DNA of 64,000 bases from Micavibrio sp. (lineage in GTDB: Bacteria > Pseudomonadota > Alphaproteobacteria > Micavibrionales > Micavibrionaceae). Location: the NCBI GenBank assembly GCA_021604545.1, contig BQJE01000002.1, forward strand, positions 1-64,000, in the 5' to 3' direction. The position numbers and the translations under genes are program-made. Position 1 is the first letter of the stretch. Every line of letters starts with the position of its first letter. Below, in pieces: positions 1-8,724 of the stretch. The notes under the pieces are model-generated. The model ran no database searches. It was given only the letters and a program-made list of their open reading frames with translations, and was not told where the DNA came from.

Positions 1-3000
1 GCCTCTTAAAGTGTTGGCGAAGTTGCTGCCAAACAACGTATCGGCAAAATCAGATCCGGTCAGATTTTCAATTGAGATCAAGGTATCGCCCTCTGCATAC
101 CCGGCGATGCTGACGCCATTCACCAGTTTAACGATCACGGCGGCAGTAGAATTTCTGAAATCTACAGTGTCATTGCCCGGGCCACCATCAAAAACCTCCG
201 CAGGTGCTGTCGCAATAAAAAGGTTGTCGCCGAGATTGGATGCTACATTAATCGTGAGGTTCACCGTGCCAACATCACTACCGCCTTGCCCGTCCTCAAG
301 TGTATAGGTAAAGCTGTCGGCGCCGCTAAAGTTTGTTGCAGGTGTATAAGTAAAGTCGCCATTGGCAAGGATATCAACGCTGCCGCCTTGTGTTGTAGCA
401 AGCCCGGTGACCGCCACAACATTGAGGGTGCCACCGTCAATGTCACTATCTGCTCCGTTGCCATTGTCTACGAGAAGGTTGCCGTTGATTGCAATATCCT
501 GATCACCGGTAAAATCATCGTCCTGCGCCGTGGGGTCGTCATTGATGCTGTTTACAGTGACGTTCACCGTAGCGTTGTGGCTGCCGCCCTGGCCGTCAAG
601 AAGTGTGTAGGTGAAGCTGTCAGCCCCGTTAAAGTTAGCGTTCGGGATGTAAGTGATGGTGTTATCGGTGTTAACAGATGTGATGCCGTTTGTTGCGCCA
701 GTCGCTGAAGACACACTTAGGGTTCCACCGTCAATGTCGCTGTCATTGGTTAGGACGTTGATATTTACAGCGACATCTTCATCGGTGGTAGCACCGTCGT
801 TTTGCGCCGTCGGATCATCATTGATTGAGGCGACGTTTATATTAAAGCTTTGCCCCGGCAATGTTGTGGTGCCGTCCGAGGCCGTGAAGTTAAAGCTATC
901 TGCGCCGTTAAAATTGGCGTTCGGATTATAGGTTATGAGCCCGTCGATAATGTCCTGCTGCGTGAAAGTTGCCGCCACAATAAGAGCGACGGCATTTAAA
1001 TAAAGCGTACCGTTGGTCGGTGTGGTTTGCAGGGTAAAGACGCGGCTGCCCGCAGGTGTATCGGAGTCAGCCATGCTTAGCATCGCCTCGGTTACATTCA
1101 ACGTGTTGTCTTCATCGACCCCGCCGCCATTGTTGGTGACAACCGGCGGATTGTCGACGGCGTTGATGGTTAGGTTGACCGTGCCGATGTCGCTGCCGCC
1201 CTGGCCATCCTGTAGAGTATAGGAGAAACTGTCAGCGCCATTGAAGCCTGTGGTTGGAGTATAGGTGAAGTCGCCATTGCTAAGGATATCAACGCTGCCG
1301 CCTTGTGTGGTCACAAGGCCGGTCACCGCAACGACATTCAGTGGGTCACCGTCGGTGTCGCTGTCTACGCCATTGCCGTTATCAAGCAAAACATTGCCGT
1401 TTACAGGAAGATCTTCTGTTCCGGTAAAGTTATCGTCTTGGGCGATGGGATCATCATTCACAGCATTAATGGTTAAGTTAACGGTTCCGGTATCGCTGCC
1501 GCCCTGACCGTCCTCGAGTGTGTAATTAAAACTATCAGCGCCATTGAAGTTTGCTGCAGGCGTGTAGGTGAAGTTACCGTTGGCCAGAATATCGACGCTG
1601 CCACCTTGCGTGGTCGCAAGCCCGGTCACAGCAACAACATTTAACGGATCGCTATCTGGATCGCTGTCAACACCATGGCCATTATCAGCAAAGAGATTGC
1701 CGTTAATAACCACATCCTGATCGCCCGTAAAATCGTCATCTTGCGCAACTGGCGGCGTGTTGGGGGGTGGCAGACTGTTAAGCTCGGCAAATGTCATGTC
1801 TGCGTAGCCGTCAAAAGCAAAATACTCAATCAGACTGATATCATTAAAGGTGATTTCATCAACGCCAGACAAAAGGCTGATAACATTTCCGGTTATTAAG
1901 GTGTCCCAGGGGTTCCAAGAAGAATCAAAAATAACTTTGTCTGTTCCTGATGTTTCCGTGATCGTATCAAGACCAGAGATATATACGTAGCTATCATTAC
2001 CTTCGACGCCAAAATATTGGTCGTTACCCGCGCCACCATTCAGGATATTATTGGCAGCGTTGCCGTATATAAGGTCATTGCCGCCGCCCGTGGTGGCGTT
2101 TTCAATGACAGCGCCGTATGCAATGGCAACATTCTCTGTTTCTCCAACGGAGCTAAACCCGCCTTCTTCCAGATGAATAGTCACAGAACCTGCTACGCCA
2201 GTTGTATCAATTGTGTCTTCGCCGCCGGCGTCCCAAATAGTCTGGGCTACTCCCGATACAAGGGCGTAAATGTCAGAACCTGTATTATAAGTGGTGTTGG
2301 CACCGTAAATTTGTTGAAGTGCGGAAATATCATAGAGCATATGGGTTTGCGCAAAAGTTGAGCCCCATTTGCTCCAGTCATAGGCCATGACGGTATATTG
2401 TTCTGTGTTTTCATTGCCGGTCAGTCCGGCTGAAAAAGAATGCTGTAGGCCCAAAGCGTGGCCAACTTCGTGTAGGAGCGTATAAAACCCGTAAGTTCCC
2501 TTGGTTACGTTTTGCGTGGAAGATGCAAAATTGTTGTTGGTCCAGATATCGCCGCCGTAATCGCCTTGATCCGGGTAATAGGCCCAGGCACCGGGTGCTG
2601 AGCTTGATGTTGTCAGCCAGGCTTGTCCGAATGTGATATCGCCAACGCCGCTGACTTCAGTGAGAGTCACATTGGCAATATTCTCAACCATATCCATTAC
2701 TTCACGCGCAGCATTTTTCATGGCTGCTGTGAAGGGCTGGAAATTTACGCGCTCTTGTGCAAAAGGAGAATAATAAGCAGGTACGACATCAAGAAAACTA
2801 AAGGTTACACTGGCTGCCGTCCCGCCGCCTGGACCCCATTCTAGTCCACGGAGCAAATGGCCAGCATTATGAACGCCAACTGATGCAGGGGTTATGGTGC
2901 CACCGCCGCCAGGCATAATGACCAGATCTTTTATAGGTTCATGAAAATCTACAGCGTCTCTTTGTCCGCCATTGCAGCATAGTGCGCAACCACAACCGGG

Positions 3001-3063
3001 CGGAAAATCTGTATCCGCCGTTGCTTCAAGATCGGAAAGTTCGGTGTTGAGAGCAAGCTCCAT
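1..3063 (-). CDS. Secreted M10 (serralysin-like) metalloprotease with cadherin-like repeats, partial
   Basis: The minus-strand frame is open from an ATG at 3063 to the left edge (1021 codons, no stop), so the C-terminus is missing. The zinc site HEVGHALGLQH lies at residues 198-208 (ligands H198, H202, H208; catalytic E199). It is followed by a Met-turn (TVMAYDW), as in metzincins of family M10. RTX-like GGxGND segments follow around residues 325-345. Five tandem cadherin-like (VCBS/tandem-95) repeats of about 100 residues span roughly 435-946, and further RTX-like sequence follows to the edge. There is no Sec signal peptide. Serralysins are usually exported by type I secretion through a C-terminal signal, which would lie outside the window. 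The N-terminus has a cysteine cluster (C24, C26, C29, C30). Likely an extracellular calcium-dependent protease or adhesin; the substrate is unknown. Confidence 0.88.
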   Translation of the reverse strand, partial: MELALNTELSDLEATADTDFPPGCGCALCCNGGQRDAVDFHEPIKDLVIMPGGGGTITPASVGVHNAGHLLRGLEWGPGGGTAASVTFSFLDVVPAYYSPFAQERVNFQPFTAAMKNAAREVMDMVENIANVTLTEVSGVGDITFGQAWLTTSSSAPGAWAYYPDQGDYGGDIWTNNNFASSTQNVTKGTYGFYTLLHEVGHALGLQHSFSAGLTGNENTEQYTVMAYDWSKWGSTFAQTHMLYDISALQQIYGANTTYNTGSDIYALVSGVAQTIWDAGGEDTIDTTGVAGSVTIHLEEGGFSSVGETENVAIAYGAVIENATTGGGNDLIYGNAANNILNGGAGNDQYFGVEGNDSYVYISGLDTITETSGTDKVIFDSSWNPWDTLITGNVISLLSGVDEITFNDISLIEYFAFDGYADMTFAELNSLPPPNTPPVAQDDDFTGDQDVVINGNLFADNGHGVDSDPDSDPLNVVAVTGLATTQGGSVDILANGNFTYTPAANFNGADSFNYTLEDGQGGSDTGTVNLTINAVNDDPIAQDDNFTGTEDLPVNGNVLLDNGNGVDSDTDGDPLNVVAVTGLVTTQGGSVDILSNGDFTYTPTTGFNGADSFSYTLQDGQGGSDIGTVNLTINAVDNPPVVTNNGGGVDEDNTLNVTEAMLSMADSDTPAGSRVFTLQTTPTNGTLYLNAVALIVAATFTQQDIIDGLITYNPNANFNGADSFNFTASDGTTTLPGQSFNINVASINDDPTAQNDGATTDEDVAVNINVLTNDSDIDGGTLSVSSATGATNGITSVNTDNTITYIPNANFNGADSFTYTLLDGQGGSHNATVNVTVNSINDDPTAQDDDFTGDQDIAINGNLLVDNGNGADSDIDGGTLNVVAVTGLATTQGGSVDILANGDFTYTPATNFSGADSFTYTLEDGQGGSDVGTVNLTINVASNLGDNLFIATAPAEVFDGGPGNDTVDFRNSTAAVIVKLVNGVSIAGYAEGDTLISIENLTGSDFADTLFGSNFANTLRG

Positions 3064-3329
3064 TCGCTATCTCCAGTTCGAGGCAGGAAAAGCAAGTTCC
3101 ATACCAAGCTCCGTCAGAGTACACATATTTTGGATTATGTCTACTTGAATTTGTGGCTGGCTATTTCTAGAAGGGGGGTATAGATTTTTTTCATAAGAAT
3201 TAGGCTCTGCGATATTTGTTCTGTAAATAGCCAGAGGTAATCTGAAGTAAAAAGCAAACAGATGGAGGTTAGGCCATATCAACTTGTCTTTGAATTATCG
3301 GGGTTATAGGATGAAGATGAGGTGGTAAT

Positions 3330-4643
3330 TTGTCTAATATAAGAATTCTAATAATTTTTTCTTTTCTTTTTTTCGGCGGCATACATTTTTCGTATGCTCA
3401 GGACTTAGTGCTGGATAATACAAATACCCAAAATAAAGATGTTTTGTACAATACAACGACACAAAAAGTCTTTAACCAAGCACAAAAATCAGTATATCAA
3501 ATTCGAGTTATCAATAAAAAATCAGGTCAAAAAAGCTCGATTGGTTCAGGGTTCAGGGTCCACCCGCATGGATTTTTTGTTACTAATTATCATGTAATTT
3601 CCGAAGTTGTGCTTGAGCCAGATGATTATAGTTTGGAGTATTTGGGCCATGCTAATAATCGTGCCGTTTTAAAAATTCGAAATATTGATGTTGTTAATGA
3701 TCTGGCAGTATTGGAACCTGTTGAAAAAGAAGATGGTCTCTCCAAGAGATACCTTAACATTAGCGGTAAAGCAATGGATCAGGGTGCTCCGATTTTCTCT
3801 ATCGGAAATCCCCATGATCTTGGGATGACTATAATTAATGGGGTTTATAATGGCTTGTTGGAAAAATCCTTTTATAAAAAAATATTGTTTTCAGGTGCAT
3901 TGAATCCTGGAATGAGTGGAGGGCCTGCTCTTAATGTGGATGGAAAAGTTATAGGTGTTAATGTTGCGACAAGTGGGGATGATCTCGGGTATCTGGTGCC
4001 CGCAAAATTTGTGCGAGCCCTTTTGGATGGGGAGCCACCTGAGGTGGAATGGAAAAATGTTGTCAGGGATCAGCTCCTTAATAACTCTAAAAAAGTAATT
4101 TTGGGATTACTTTCTAAGCCTTGGGAGACAAAAAACTTTGGTGAATTTCAAATCCCAGAAAATTTAGATGCCGCATTCAAGTGTTGGGGGGCAGGTCATA
4201 GTGAGAGTGAAGAAAAAAACTATTCCTATGCGCAGATGGTATGCAGTACACAGGATAACCTTTATATTTCATCAAGTATTGATACGGGTAAAATTAGATT
4301 TAGTGCTCTTAAAATTGACTCTGTTGCTATGAACCGTTTTGCATTTAGCCAATTTTATAAAAGCAATTATGAATCGGTGTCTGGAAATGTTTCTGACAAG
4401 AGCATCGAAGATGTTAAAGAATTTTCGTGCCAAAACACATTTGCATTAATCGCGAAAAAAAAATGGAAGGTGGCTATCTGTGCGCGGCCCTATAAGAAAT
4501 TTAGCGGTTTGTATGATATTTTTGTTAAGGCGGCGCTAATGGGAAGAGGCCAAGAAGGCTATGTTCTTGATATCTTTATGGACGGTTTTGCAGAATCCAG
4601 CGGGCAAGATTTCGCAGAAAAATTTCTGGAGACAATGCAATGA
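3330..4643 (+). CDS. Exported trypsin-like (DegP/S1-type) serine protease
   Basis: A 437-residue protein. It has an N-terminal signal peptide (cleavage likely after SYA, residue 23) and a trypsin-like fold with a visible triad: H88 in TNYHV, D124 in NDLAVL, and S196 in GMSGGPA. Unlike DegP there is no recognisable PDZ domain. The C-terminal ~200 residues match nothing I recognise. The start is TTG at 3330 with AGGTGG upstream; the upstream in-frame ATGs are closed by a stop. The stop overlaps the next gene by 4 bp (ATGA), so the two are almost certainly co-transcribed and translationally coupled. The DNA is visibly more AT-rich than the housekeeping genes in the window, which suggests acquisition. 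Probably acts in the periplasm. Pairing with an FHA membrane protein hints at signal-responsive proteolysis; that is inference. Confidence 0.85.
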   Translation: MSNIRILIIFSFLFFGGIHFSYAQDLVLDNTNTQNKDVLYNTTTQKVFNQAQKSVYQIRVINKKSGQKSSIGSGFRVHPHGFFVTNYHVISEVVLEPDDYSLEYLGHANNRAVLKIRNIDVVNDLAVLEPVEKEDGLSKRYLNISGKAMDQGAPIFSIGNPHDLGMTIINGVYNGLLEKSFYKKILFSGALNPGMSGGPALNVDGKVIGVNVATSGDDLGYLVPAKFVRALLDGEPPEVEWKNVVRDQLLNNSKKVILGLLSKPWETKNFGEFQIPENLDAAFKCWGAGHSESEEKNYSYAQMVCSTQDNLYISSSIDTGKIRFSALKIDSVAMNRFAFSQFYKSNYESVSGNVSDKSIEDVKEFSCQNTFALIAKKKWKVAICARPYKKFSGLYDIFVKAALMGRGQEGYVLDIFMDGFAESSGQDFAEKFLETMQ

Positions 4644-5593
4644 TGGGGTTTGTTGTTGAGGTTTGTTCTGGCCGCAATTCAAAAAAAGTGGTTAGTCATA
4701 GTTTTAAAGATAAAGAGGAAATTGTAATTGGGCGCTCTTATGCATGTGATCTAATTGTTGATGATCCTTATGTATCTAAAGAACATCTGAAAATTTCTAA
4801 GGGCAATGGATTTCAAATTGAAGATTTAAATTCAAAAAACGGCACACGTTTTAAAAAGAATAATTTTCGAGATAAAAGCTTTTCCGTTCAATCTGGTGAT
4901 AAAGTTCATGTTGGCCACACAGTAATTAAGATTTTCTCTGGCGATCATGTTGTTCAACCTGCGCAAAAAATAAATTGGGCTAACTACGTTCGTGAGTTTC
5001 TTACTCAATTTTTTACTGCAATGTTTATATTTTGTGCTGTGTCTATAGTGCATGTGCTTAATGGGTGGGTGTTCTTTATGGATTTGGATTATTTCAAAGA
5101 GCAGGTGTATGAAGACGCTATGGGCATTGCAGTTTTGGTAGGGTTCTTGGGTTTCATCATCTATATTTCATCTTTGCTTTCAAAGCATACAATGAAATTT
5201 ACAACGGCTTTATCCTATGCAGGGATTTTTTGTATTTTTATTTATATTTTTGATTTTCTTTCAAAAATTATATTCGCCTCATCTTTGAGTTTGTACTTTA
5301 CCATGGCCACGACATTAGCATTATTATCACTGACAATGGCATCCGGGATTCTTTTTCTGACCTATCTTGAAAATGGAAAAATAGCTATAAAGGAATGGTT
5401 GACGGTTGCGGCGATTATCATAGCTGTACCTTTTTTAGGGTTCTATGATCATATATTTCCTGATGAAGCGATGAAGTTAAAGCCACATTATGAATCTTCG
5501 ATGCCGGTGTTCGCTTGGGAACCTAATGAGGCAATTTCTATAGCTCATTTTCTTGATGCAAGTGATGTTATTTTTGACGGTGACGCAGAATAG
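4640..5593 (+). CDS. FHA-domain integral membrane protein
   Basis: A 317-residue protein. The N-terminal ~95 residues form a forkhead-associated domain with the usual motifs: GRS near residue 32, SKEH near 47 and NSKNGT near 64. These domains bind phosphothreonine. A linker leads to about five hydrophobic segments between residues ~120 and ~265, then a short acidic tail. The FHA domain has no signal peptide and should be cytoplasmic. The gene overlaps the upstream serine-protease gene by 4 bp. No Ser/Thr kinase is visible in the window, so the phosphorylated partner is unknown. The coding DNA is AT-rich like that of its partner. The FHA assignment is firm; the function of the membrane part is not recognised. 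Confidence 0.83.
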   Translation: MMGFVVEVCSGRNSKKVVSHSFKDKEEIVIGRSYACDLIVDDPYVSKEHLKISKGNGFQIEDLNSKNGTRFKKNNFRDKSFSVQSGDKVHVGHTVIKIFSGDHVVQPAQKINWANYVREFLTQFFTAMFIFCAVSIVHVLNGWVFFMDLDYFKEQVYEDAMGIAVLVGFLGFIIYISSLLSKHTMKFTTALSYAGIFCIFIYIFDFLSKIIFASSLSLYFTMATTLALLSLTMASGILFLTYLENGKIAIKEWLTVAAIIIAVPFLGFYDHIFPDEAMKLKPHYESSMPVFAWEPNEAISIAHFLDASDVIFDGDAE

Positions 5594-5681
5594 CCGTGCG
5601 GTACGATTGTGTGTGACAGCCCGGGGTAGATACTTTAGGTTTCTCTAATTCTATAAATTGGTTAAAGAGCGCTTATTTTTT

Positions 5682-5707
5682 CATAGCTCCTTTTAAAAGG
5701 AGTTATG
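5682..5707. repeat. 26-nt near-perfect palindrome
   Basis: CATAGCTCCTTTT (5682-5694) is followed immediately by AAAAGGAGTTATG (5695-5707); the arms pair at all 13 positions, with one G-T wobble. It lies between the FHA gene and tRNA-Gln. There is no U-run directly after it, so a standard intrinsic terminator is doubtful. An operator or a processing stem is equally possible. Confidence 0.5.
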
Positions 5708-5743
5708 TACTTTTCCCTCGCGTTATTTTAACTTGTTACCAAT

Positions 5744-5818
5744 TGGGGTGTAGCCAAGCGGTAAGGCACCGGTTTTTGGTATCGGCATGCGCAGGTTCGA
5801 ATCCTGCCACCCCAGCCA
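5744..5818 (+). tRNA. tRNA-Gln (anticodon TTG)
   Basis: A cloverleaf can be drawn directly. The acceptor TGGGGTG pairs with CACCCCA, the D-arm is GCC/GGC, the anticodon stem is CCGGT/ATCGG around loop TTTTGGT (anticodon TTG), and the T-arm carries GGTTCGAATCC. The discriminator base is G and CCA is encoded (5816-5818). The gene is free-standing between the FHA gene and the candidate structured RNA. Confidence 0.95.
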
Positions 5819-6081
5819 TATCCATTATATTTAAATATCGTAGCTATGCCGATAGGGTATATGGCTGAGCTCTAGATTGTTTCCAATCCTGCAGATAATT
5901 TTTTATTTAAGCTGGAGTTTTTACTTTTGATTTGTGCCTTTATTGTTCTGCGCATGAATATTATTCATGGCAAAAATAAAAGCTTTGATAGTTGAATACT
6001 AAAAAACCTGCAACAGGAAAGTTTTTATGGGCTTATTGGTCAGTCTATAGCGGCGTGAACTTTATATAGAGCTTTGGCGGT

Positions 6082-6202
6082 GACAGCGAACTTGTCTTTA
6101 TGCGAAAAGATCAGTCCTACGACCCTATACCACAAAGGGGCCGCCGGGTAGTGAGGGCTTTCCCCGACATTGGCGGTTTCGCAAAGATGCCTGTTCTCTG
6201 TC
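6082..6202 (+). ncRNA. Structured RNA candidate resembling 6S RNA
   Basis: Long-range pairing is visible. GACAG-C-GAAC (6082-6091) pairs with GTTC-T-CTGTC (6193-6202), TGCGAAA (6101-6107) with TTTCGCA (6177-6183), and CCGCC (6141-6145) with GGCGG (6172-6176). Together they form a long interrupted rod. The apical part contains CAGTCC, ATACCACAA and GTGAG in the same order as in the E. coli 6S core. A TATATA lies upstream near 6063 and a short T-run follows near 6214. The paired core is shorter than E. coli 6S. The 6S assignment rests on resemblance only. The strand is inferred from the order of these motifs. Apart from this, 5819-6330 shows nothing I can identify. Confidence 0.45.
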
Positions 6203-6330
6203 CTTGTGAGCCCTTTTTGTCGTTAAAATCCTTTAAACTCTAGTTTTAGCCCATCCTTGGTTTTTACCGTAGTCATAGGCCTTGTTTGGTTGTACTTTGA
6301 TGGCCAACTGAATAGAATTTGAGGATTGCT

Positions 6331-6888
6331 ATGAAAGATGCCCTTCTTGTTTTTGCGATGGAGCAGGAAAGTCAGGATGTATTTGATAATTACGATGTCC
6401 TGCATACTGGTATCGGTAAAGTCAATGCCGCTTATACTCTGACTCGTGTGTTGCAGAAAAAACGTCCCAAGTTGGTTGTTAATATGGGTACAGCCGGTAG
6501 CCGCAAACACAAGCCAGGCTCAATTGTAAACTGTACATCTTTTGTTCAGAGGGATATGGATGTAACAATTCTGGGGTTTGAAAAATTCCAAACTCCCTTT
6601 TCCAAGACGCCGCTCAGGCTGGAATATGGTGTAAGTAGTGTTGGATTCCCACAGGGGATTTGTGGTACTGGCGATAATTTTGATGCCAGCGAAGACTCCA
6701 GTGCATTTGATGTTGTTGATATGGAAGGTTATGCTCTGGCTGATATCTGTCAGCGTGAAGCCATTCCGTTTTTATGCCTCAAATATATTTCGGATGGCGC
6801 GGATGGAGATGCAAAGAAAGATTGGAACGAATCCCTGCATGAAACGGCAGAAAAATTGAAAGAAGCATTGGAAAAGGTGAAATTATGA
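6331..6888 (+). CDS. Nucleoside phosphorylase / MTA-SAH nucleosidase-like protein
   Basis: About 185 residues of the PNP/UDP phosphorylase superfamily. Visible family signatures are VVNMGTAGS in the first third, VDMEGYALA (the substrate-binding Glu of the MExxA motif) and YISDGAD (the catalytic Asp of the SD motif). This matches hydrolases that split methylthioadenosine or S-adenosylhomocysteine to free adenine. The protein is shorter than the usual ~230 residues, so the substrate may differ. ATG 6331 is preferred over an upstream TTG because GAGGA lies just before it. The stop overlaps the next gene by 4 bp (ATGA). Confidence 0.8.
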   Translation: MKDALLVFAMEQESQDVFDNYDVLHTGIGKVNAAYTLTRVLQKKRPKLVVNMGTAGSRKHKPGSIVNCTSFVQRDMDVTILGFEKFQTPFSKTPLRLEYGVSSVGFPQGICGTGDNFDASEDSSAFDVVDMEGYALADICQREAIPFLCLKYISDGADGDAKKDWNESLHETAEKLKEALEKVKL

Positions 6889-7580
6889 AATGGCTATTAG
6901 TACTGTTGGTGATAGGGGCTGCAGCTGCCGGGTCTGCGGTTTTTCTTTTGGATATCAAGTTGTTTGAGGAGTCTGAATCGGTAGCGAGGTCAAAAGAGCG
7001 GGGCGCTGAAATGGGCGACCCAGGAGCAGGCCCAGATCAGGACTTGAGTATCGAAAAGCAGTTTGAAAATTTTCTTAATGATTTTCTTCGTGGGGTTAAC
7101 ACCCAGATCAAGGATTACAAGAAACAGCGCAAAATTTTGGCCGAGGCTATCAGGCCTGTAAATTTGCGTTCACCAACCTATGTTGAAGAGAATTATACAT
7201 TGGTACAGCAAACAGCGCCGGAATTGCGTAGCAAAATGGAAGTGTTAATGCAGACTTTTTCACGCGCTAAAGAGGACATAGAGTCTTTGCTTTCTTCTCA
7301 ACCTCCGGAGACACGGAATGCTATTTTGAAGGAATGGCAGAAAATGGAAGAAAAACAAGTCAGTGCCTATATCAGTTTTTTTATGATCGAAGAGGACCTT
7401 ATTGTAACCCACGAACAGTTAATGAGTTTTTATGATCAGACATCGGCTACTTTCTCTGTCGATGTCTCTAGCGGCGAGATCGTCTTTGAGAATGTTGAGG
7501 ATGAGGTTAGGAATAGGGCTTTCTTAATGACAATTGACAGATTATTGGAATTGCAACAGGAGGCTGTTAAAAACCAATAA
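6885..7580 (+). CDS. Membrane-anchored protein of unknown function
   Basis: A 231-residue protein with one N-terminal hydrophobic segment (residues ~3-22). A charged linker rich in Glu, Gly and Asp follows, then a mostly helical, probably coiled-coil body (~50-231). I recognise no domain. The topology suggests an inner-membrane anchor with the body in the periplasm. It is translationally coupled (4-bp ATGA overlap) to the nucleosidase gene and lies 63 bp before a response-regulator gene. Confidence 0.75.
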   Translation: MKWLLVLLVIGAAAAGSAVFLLDIKLFEESESVARSKERGAEMGDPGAGPDQDLSIEKQFENFLNDFLRGVNTQIKDYKKQRKILAEAIRPVNLRSPTYVEENYTLVQQTAPELRSKMEVLMQTFSRAKEDIESLLSSQPPETRNAILKEWQKMEEKQVSAYISFFMIEEDLIVTHEQLMSFYDQTSATFSVDVSSGEIVFENVEDEVRNRAFLMTIDRLLELQQEAVKNQ

Positions 7581-7643
7581 TTATATGGTATGCCCTGCAT
7601 TCCATGCTTTTTATGAGGCTGGCATCCTGCTATTCTTAGTGAC

Positions 7644-8219
7644 ATGTCTATTGCCTATAACGAACCACCGCCACCTTATGATCTTAGCAACTTTACCGTG
7701 TTGCTTGCCGAGGATTCGGAATATATGTCATCGTTGATGTGTTCGATGCTTAAGGCCTTTGGGGTTGGTGATATTCTAACCTGTAAGGATGCTAATGAAG
7801 CCATCGGTATCTTAACGATTACCCGGGCACGCAAAAAAAGTCGGTTTGTTACTGATGTCGACATCGTGATCACCGACTGGCTGATGCCGGGGGGATCCGG
7901 TGATGAGTTGATTGATTGGATAAGAGGACATGAAGATGATGCCTTGCGCTTTATGCCGATTATTTTGATTAGCGCTTATACGACAGAAAAAGTGATAGAG
8001 ATGGCTCGAGATCATGGAGCTAATGAATCTATGGCCAAGCCGTTATCGGCAAAACGTCTGGCGTCGCGTATATGCAATGTTATAGATAGTCCCAGGCCGT
8101 TTATTCAGGCGCCGGGCTATTTTGGGCCAGATCGTCGCCGTCATGAAATGGTTTGGTCCGGGCTGGATAAAAGGAAAACGGAATCACAGGAACTTAGGGT
8201 GCATAATGAAAAACTCTGA
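7644..8219 (+). CDS. CheY-like single-receiver response regulator
   Basis: A 191-residue protein with one receiver domain (~18-150). Key residues are visible: acidic pair E23/D24, phospho-acceptor D78 in VITDWLMPGGSGDE, S110 at the conserved Ser/Thr position, and K132 in the AKPLS motif. The C-terminal tail (GPDRRR) is basic and has no DNA-binding domain, so output is probably by protein contact. The gene overlaps the following Hpt-like gene by 14 bp. No histidine kinase is in the window, so this pair would receive phosphate from elsewhere. No strong ribosome-binding site is visible at ATG 7644. Confidence 0.87.
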   Translation: MSIAYNEPPPPYDLSNFTVLLAEDSEYMSSLMCSMLKAFGVGDILTCKDANEAIGILTITRARKKSRFVTDVDIVITDWLMPGGSGDELIDWIRGHEDDALRFMPIILISAYTTEKVIEMARDHGANESMAKPLSAKRLASRICNVIDSPRPFIQAPGYFGPDRRRHEMVWSGLDKRKTESQELRVHNEKL

Positions 8220-8724
8220 TGGTGGCGATAAGCCGGAACAAATAGATATCTATAACCGCATTAACCGTATGAAGGTTAAAATGGGGCGGGAAAAAGATGA
8301 TCGTCCCGGTCATATTGACGAGGAGGCCATTGAAGAAGCGGATGCAATGATTGTCGCTTTGTGTGCCGAATGCCCGAATGCGATTGGCGGTTATTTGAGT
8401 GAGCTCGGCAAGCTTTGGGAAGAAATGCGTGATATGCCCGAATCCAGGGAGCGTGAGAATATTTCCAAGGCAATTTTTACCCTGGCGCATGAAATCAAGG
8501 ACATCGGGTCAATGTGTGGTTATGATTTGACGGCACATTTTGCTGAATCTTTGCGCGATTATATTCATGAAACAGAATTAAATCTGGAGGCCCAGCGCGT
8601 TATTATTCAGGCGCATCTTGATTCTATGCAGGTGGCTTTTAAACAGGGTACGGAAGAAACAGATAGCCCAATGGCTGAAGAGCTAAAAAGAGTTGTTAAA
8701 ATCGCTATTGATAAATATAGCTGA
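8206..8724 (+). CDS. Hpt-like phosphotransfer protein
   Basis: About 172 residues. The central helix AHEIKDIGSMCGYDL fits an Hpt helical bundle, with His in AHEIKD as the likely phospho-accepting residue. The N-terminal ~45 residues are charged. ATG 8206 is chosen over an upstream in-frame ATG at 8122 because the latter would extend far into the response-regulator gene and encode no family-like sequence; AGGAACTTAGGG precedes 8206. Overlap with the receiver gene suggests a two-protein phosphorelay module. The stop directly abuts the convergent CDGSH gene with no spacer. Confidence 0.72.
   Translation: MKNSDGGDKPEQIDIYNRINRMKVKMGREKDDRPGHIDEEAIEEADAMIVALCAECPNAIGGYLSELGKLWEEMRDMPESRERENISKAIFTLAHEIKDIGSMCGYDLTAHFAESLRDYIHETELNLEAQRVIIQAHLDSMQVAFKQGTEETDSPMAEELKRVVKIAIDKYS

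Noticed and set aside
200..1700. Regular DNA repeats that could suggest CRISPR or satellite DNA
   Set aside because: The repeats are ~300 bp, in frame, and encode cadherin-like protein domains.
11..2844. Several plus-strand ORFs of 60-140 residues across the first 2.8 kb
   Set aside because: They lie opposite the continuous M10 protease frame and their sequence is the antisense of its repeats; no ribosome-binding sites or family features.
3067..3282. 71-residue minus-strand ORF upstream of the M10 gene
   Set aside because: No recognisable domain and no ribosome-binding site; probably chance in an AT-rich spacer.
6082..6202. Signal recognition particle RNA or RNase P RNA
   Set aside because: The conserved SRP GGAAGCAGCC-type loop and the RNase P core sequences are absent.
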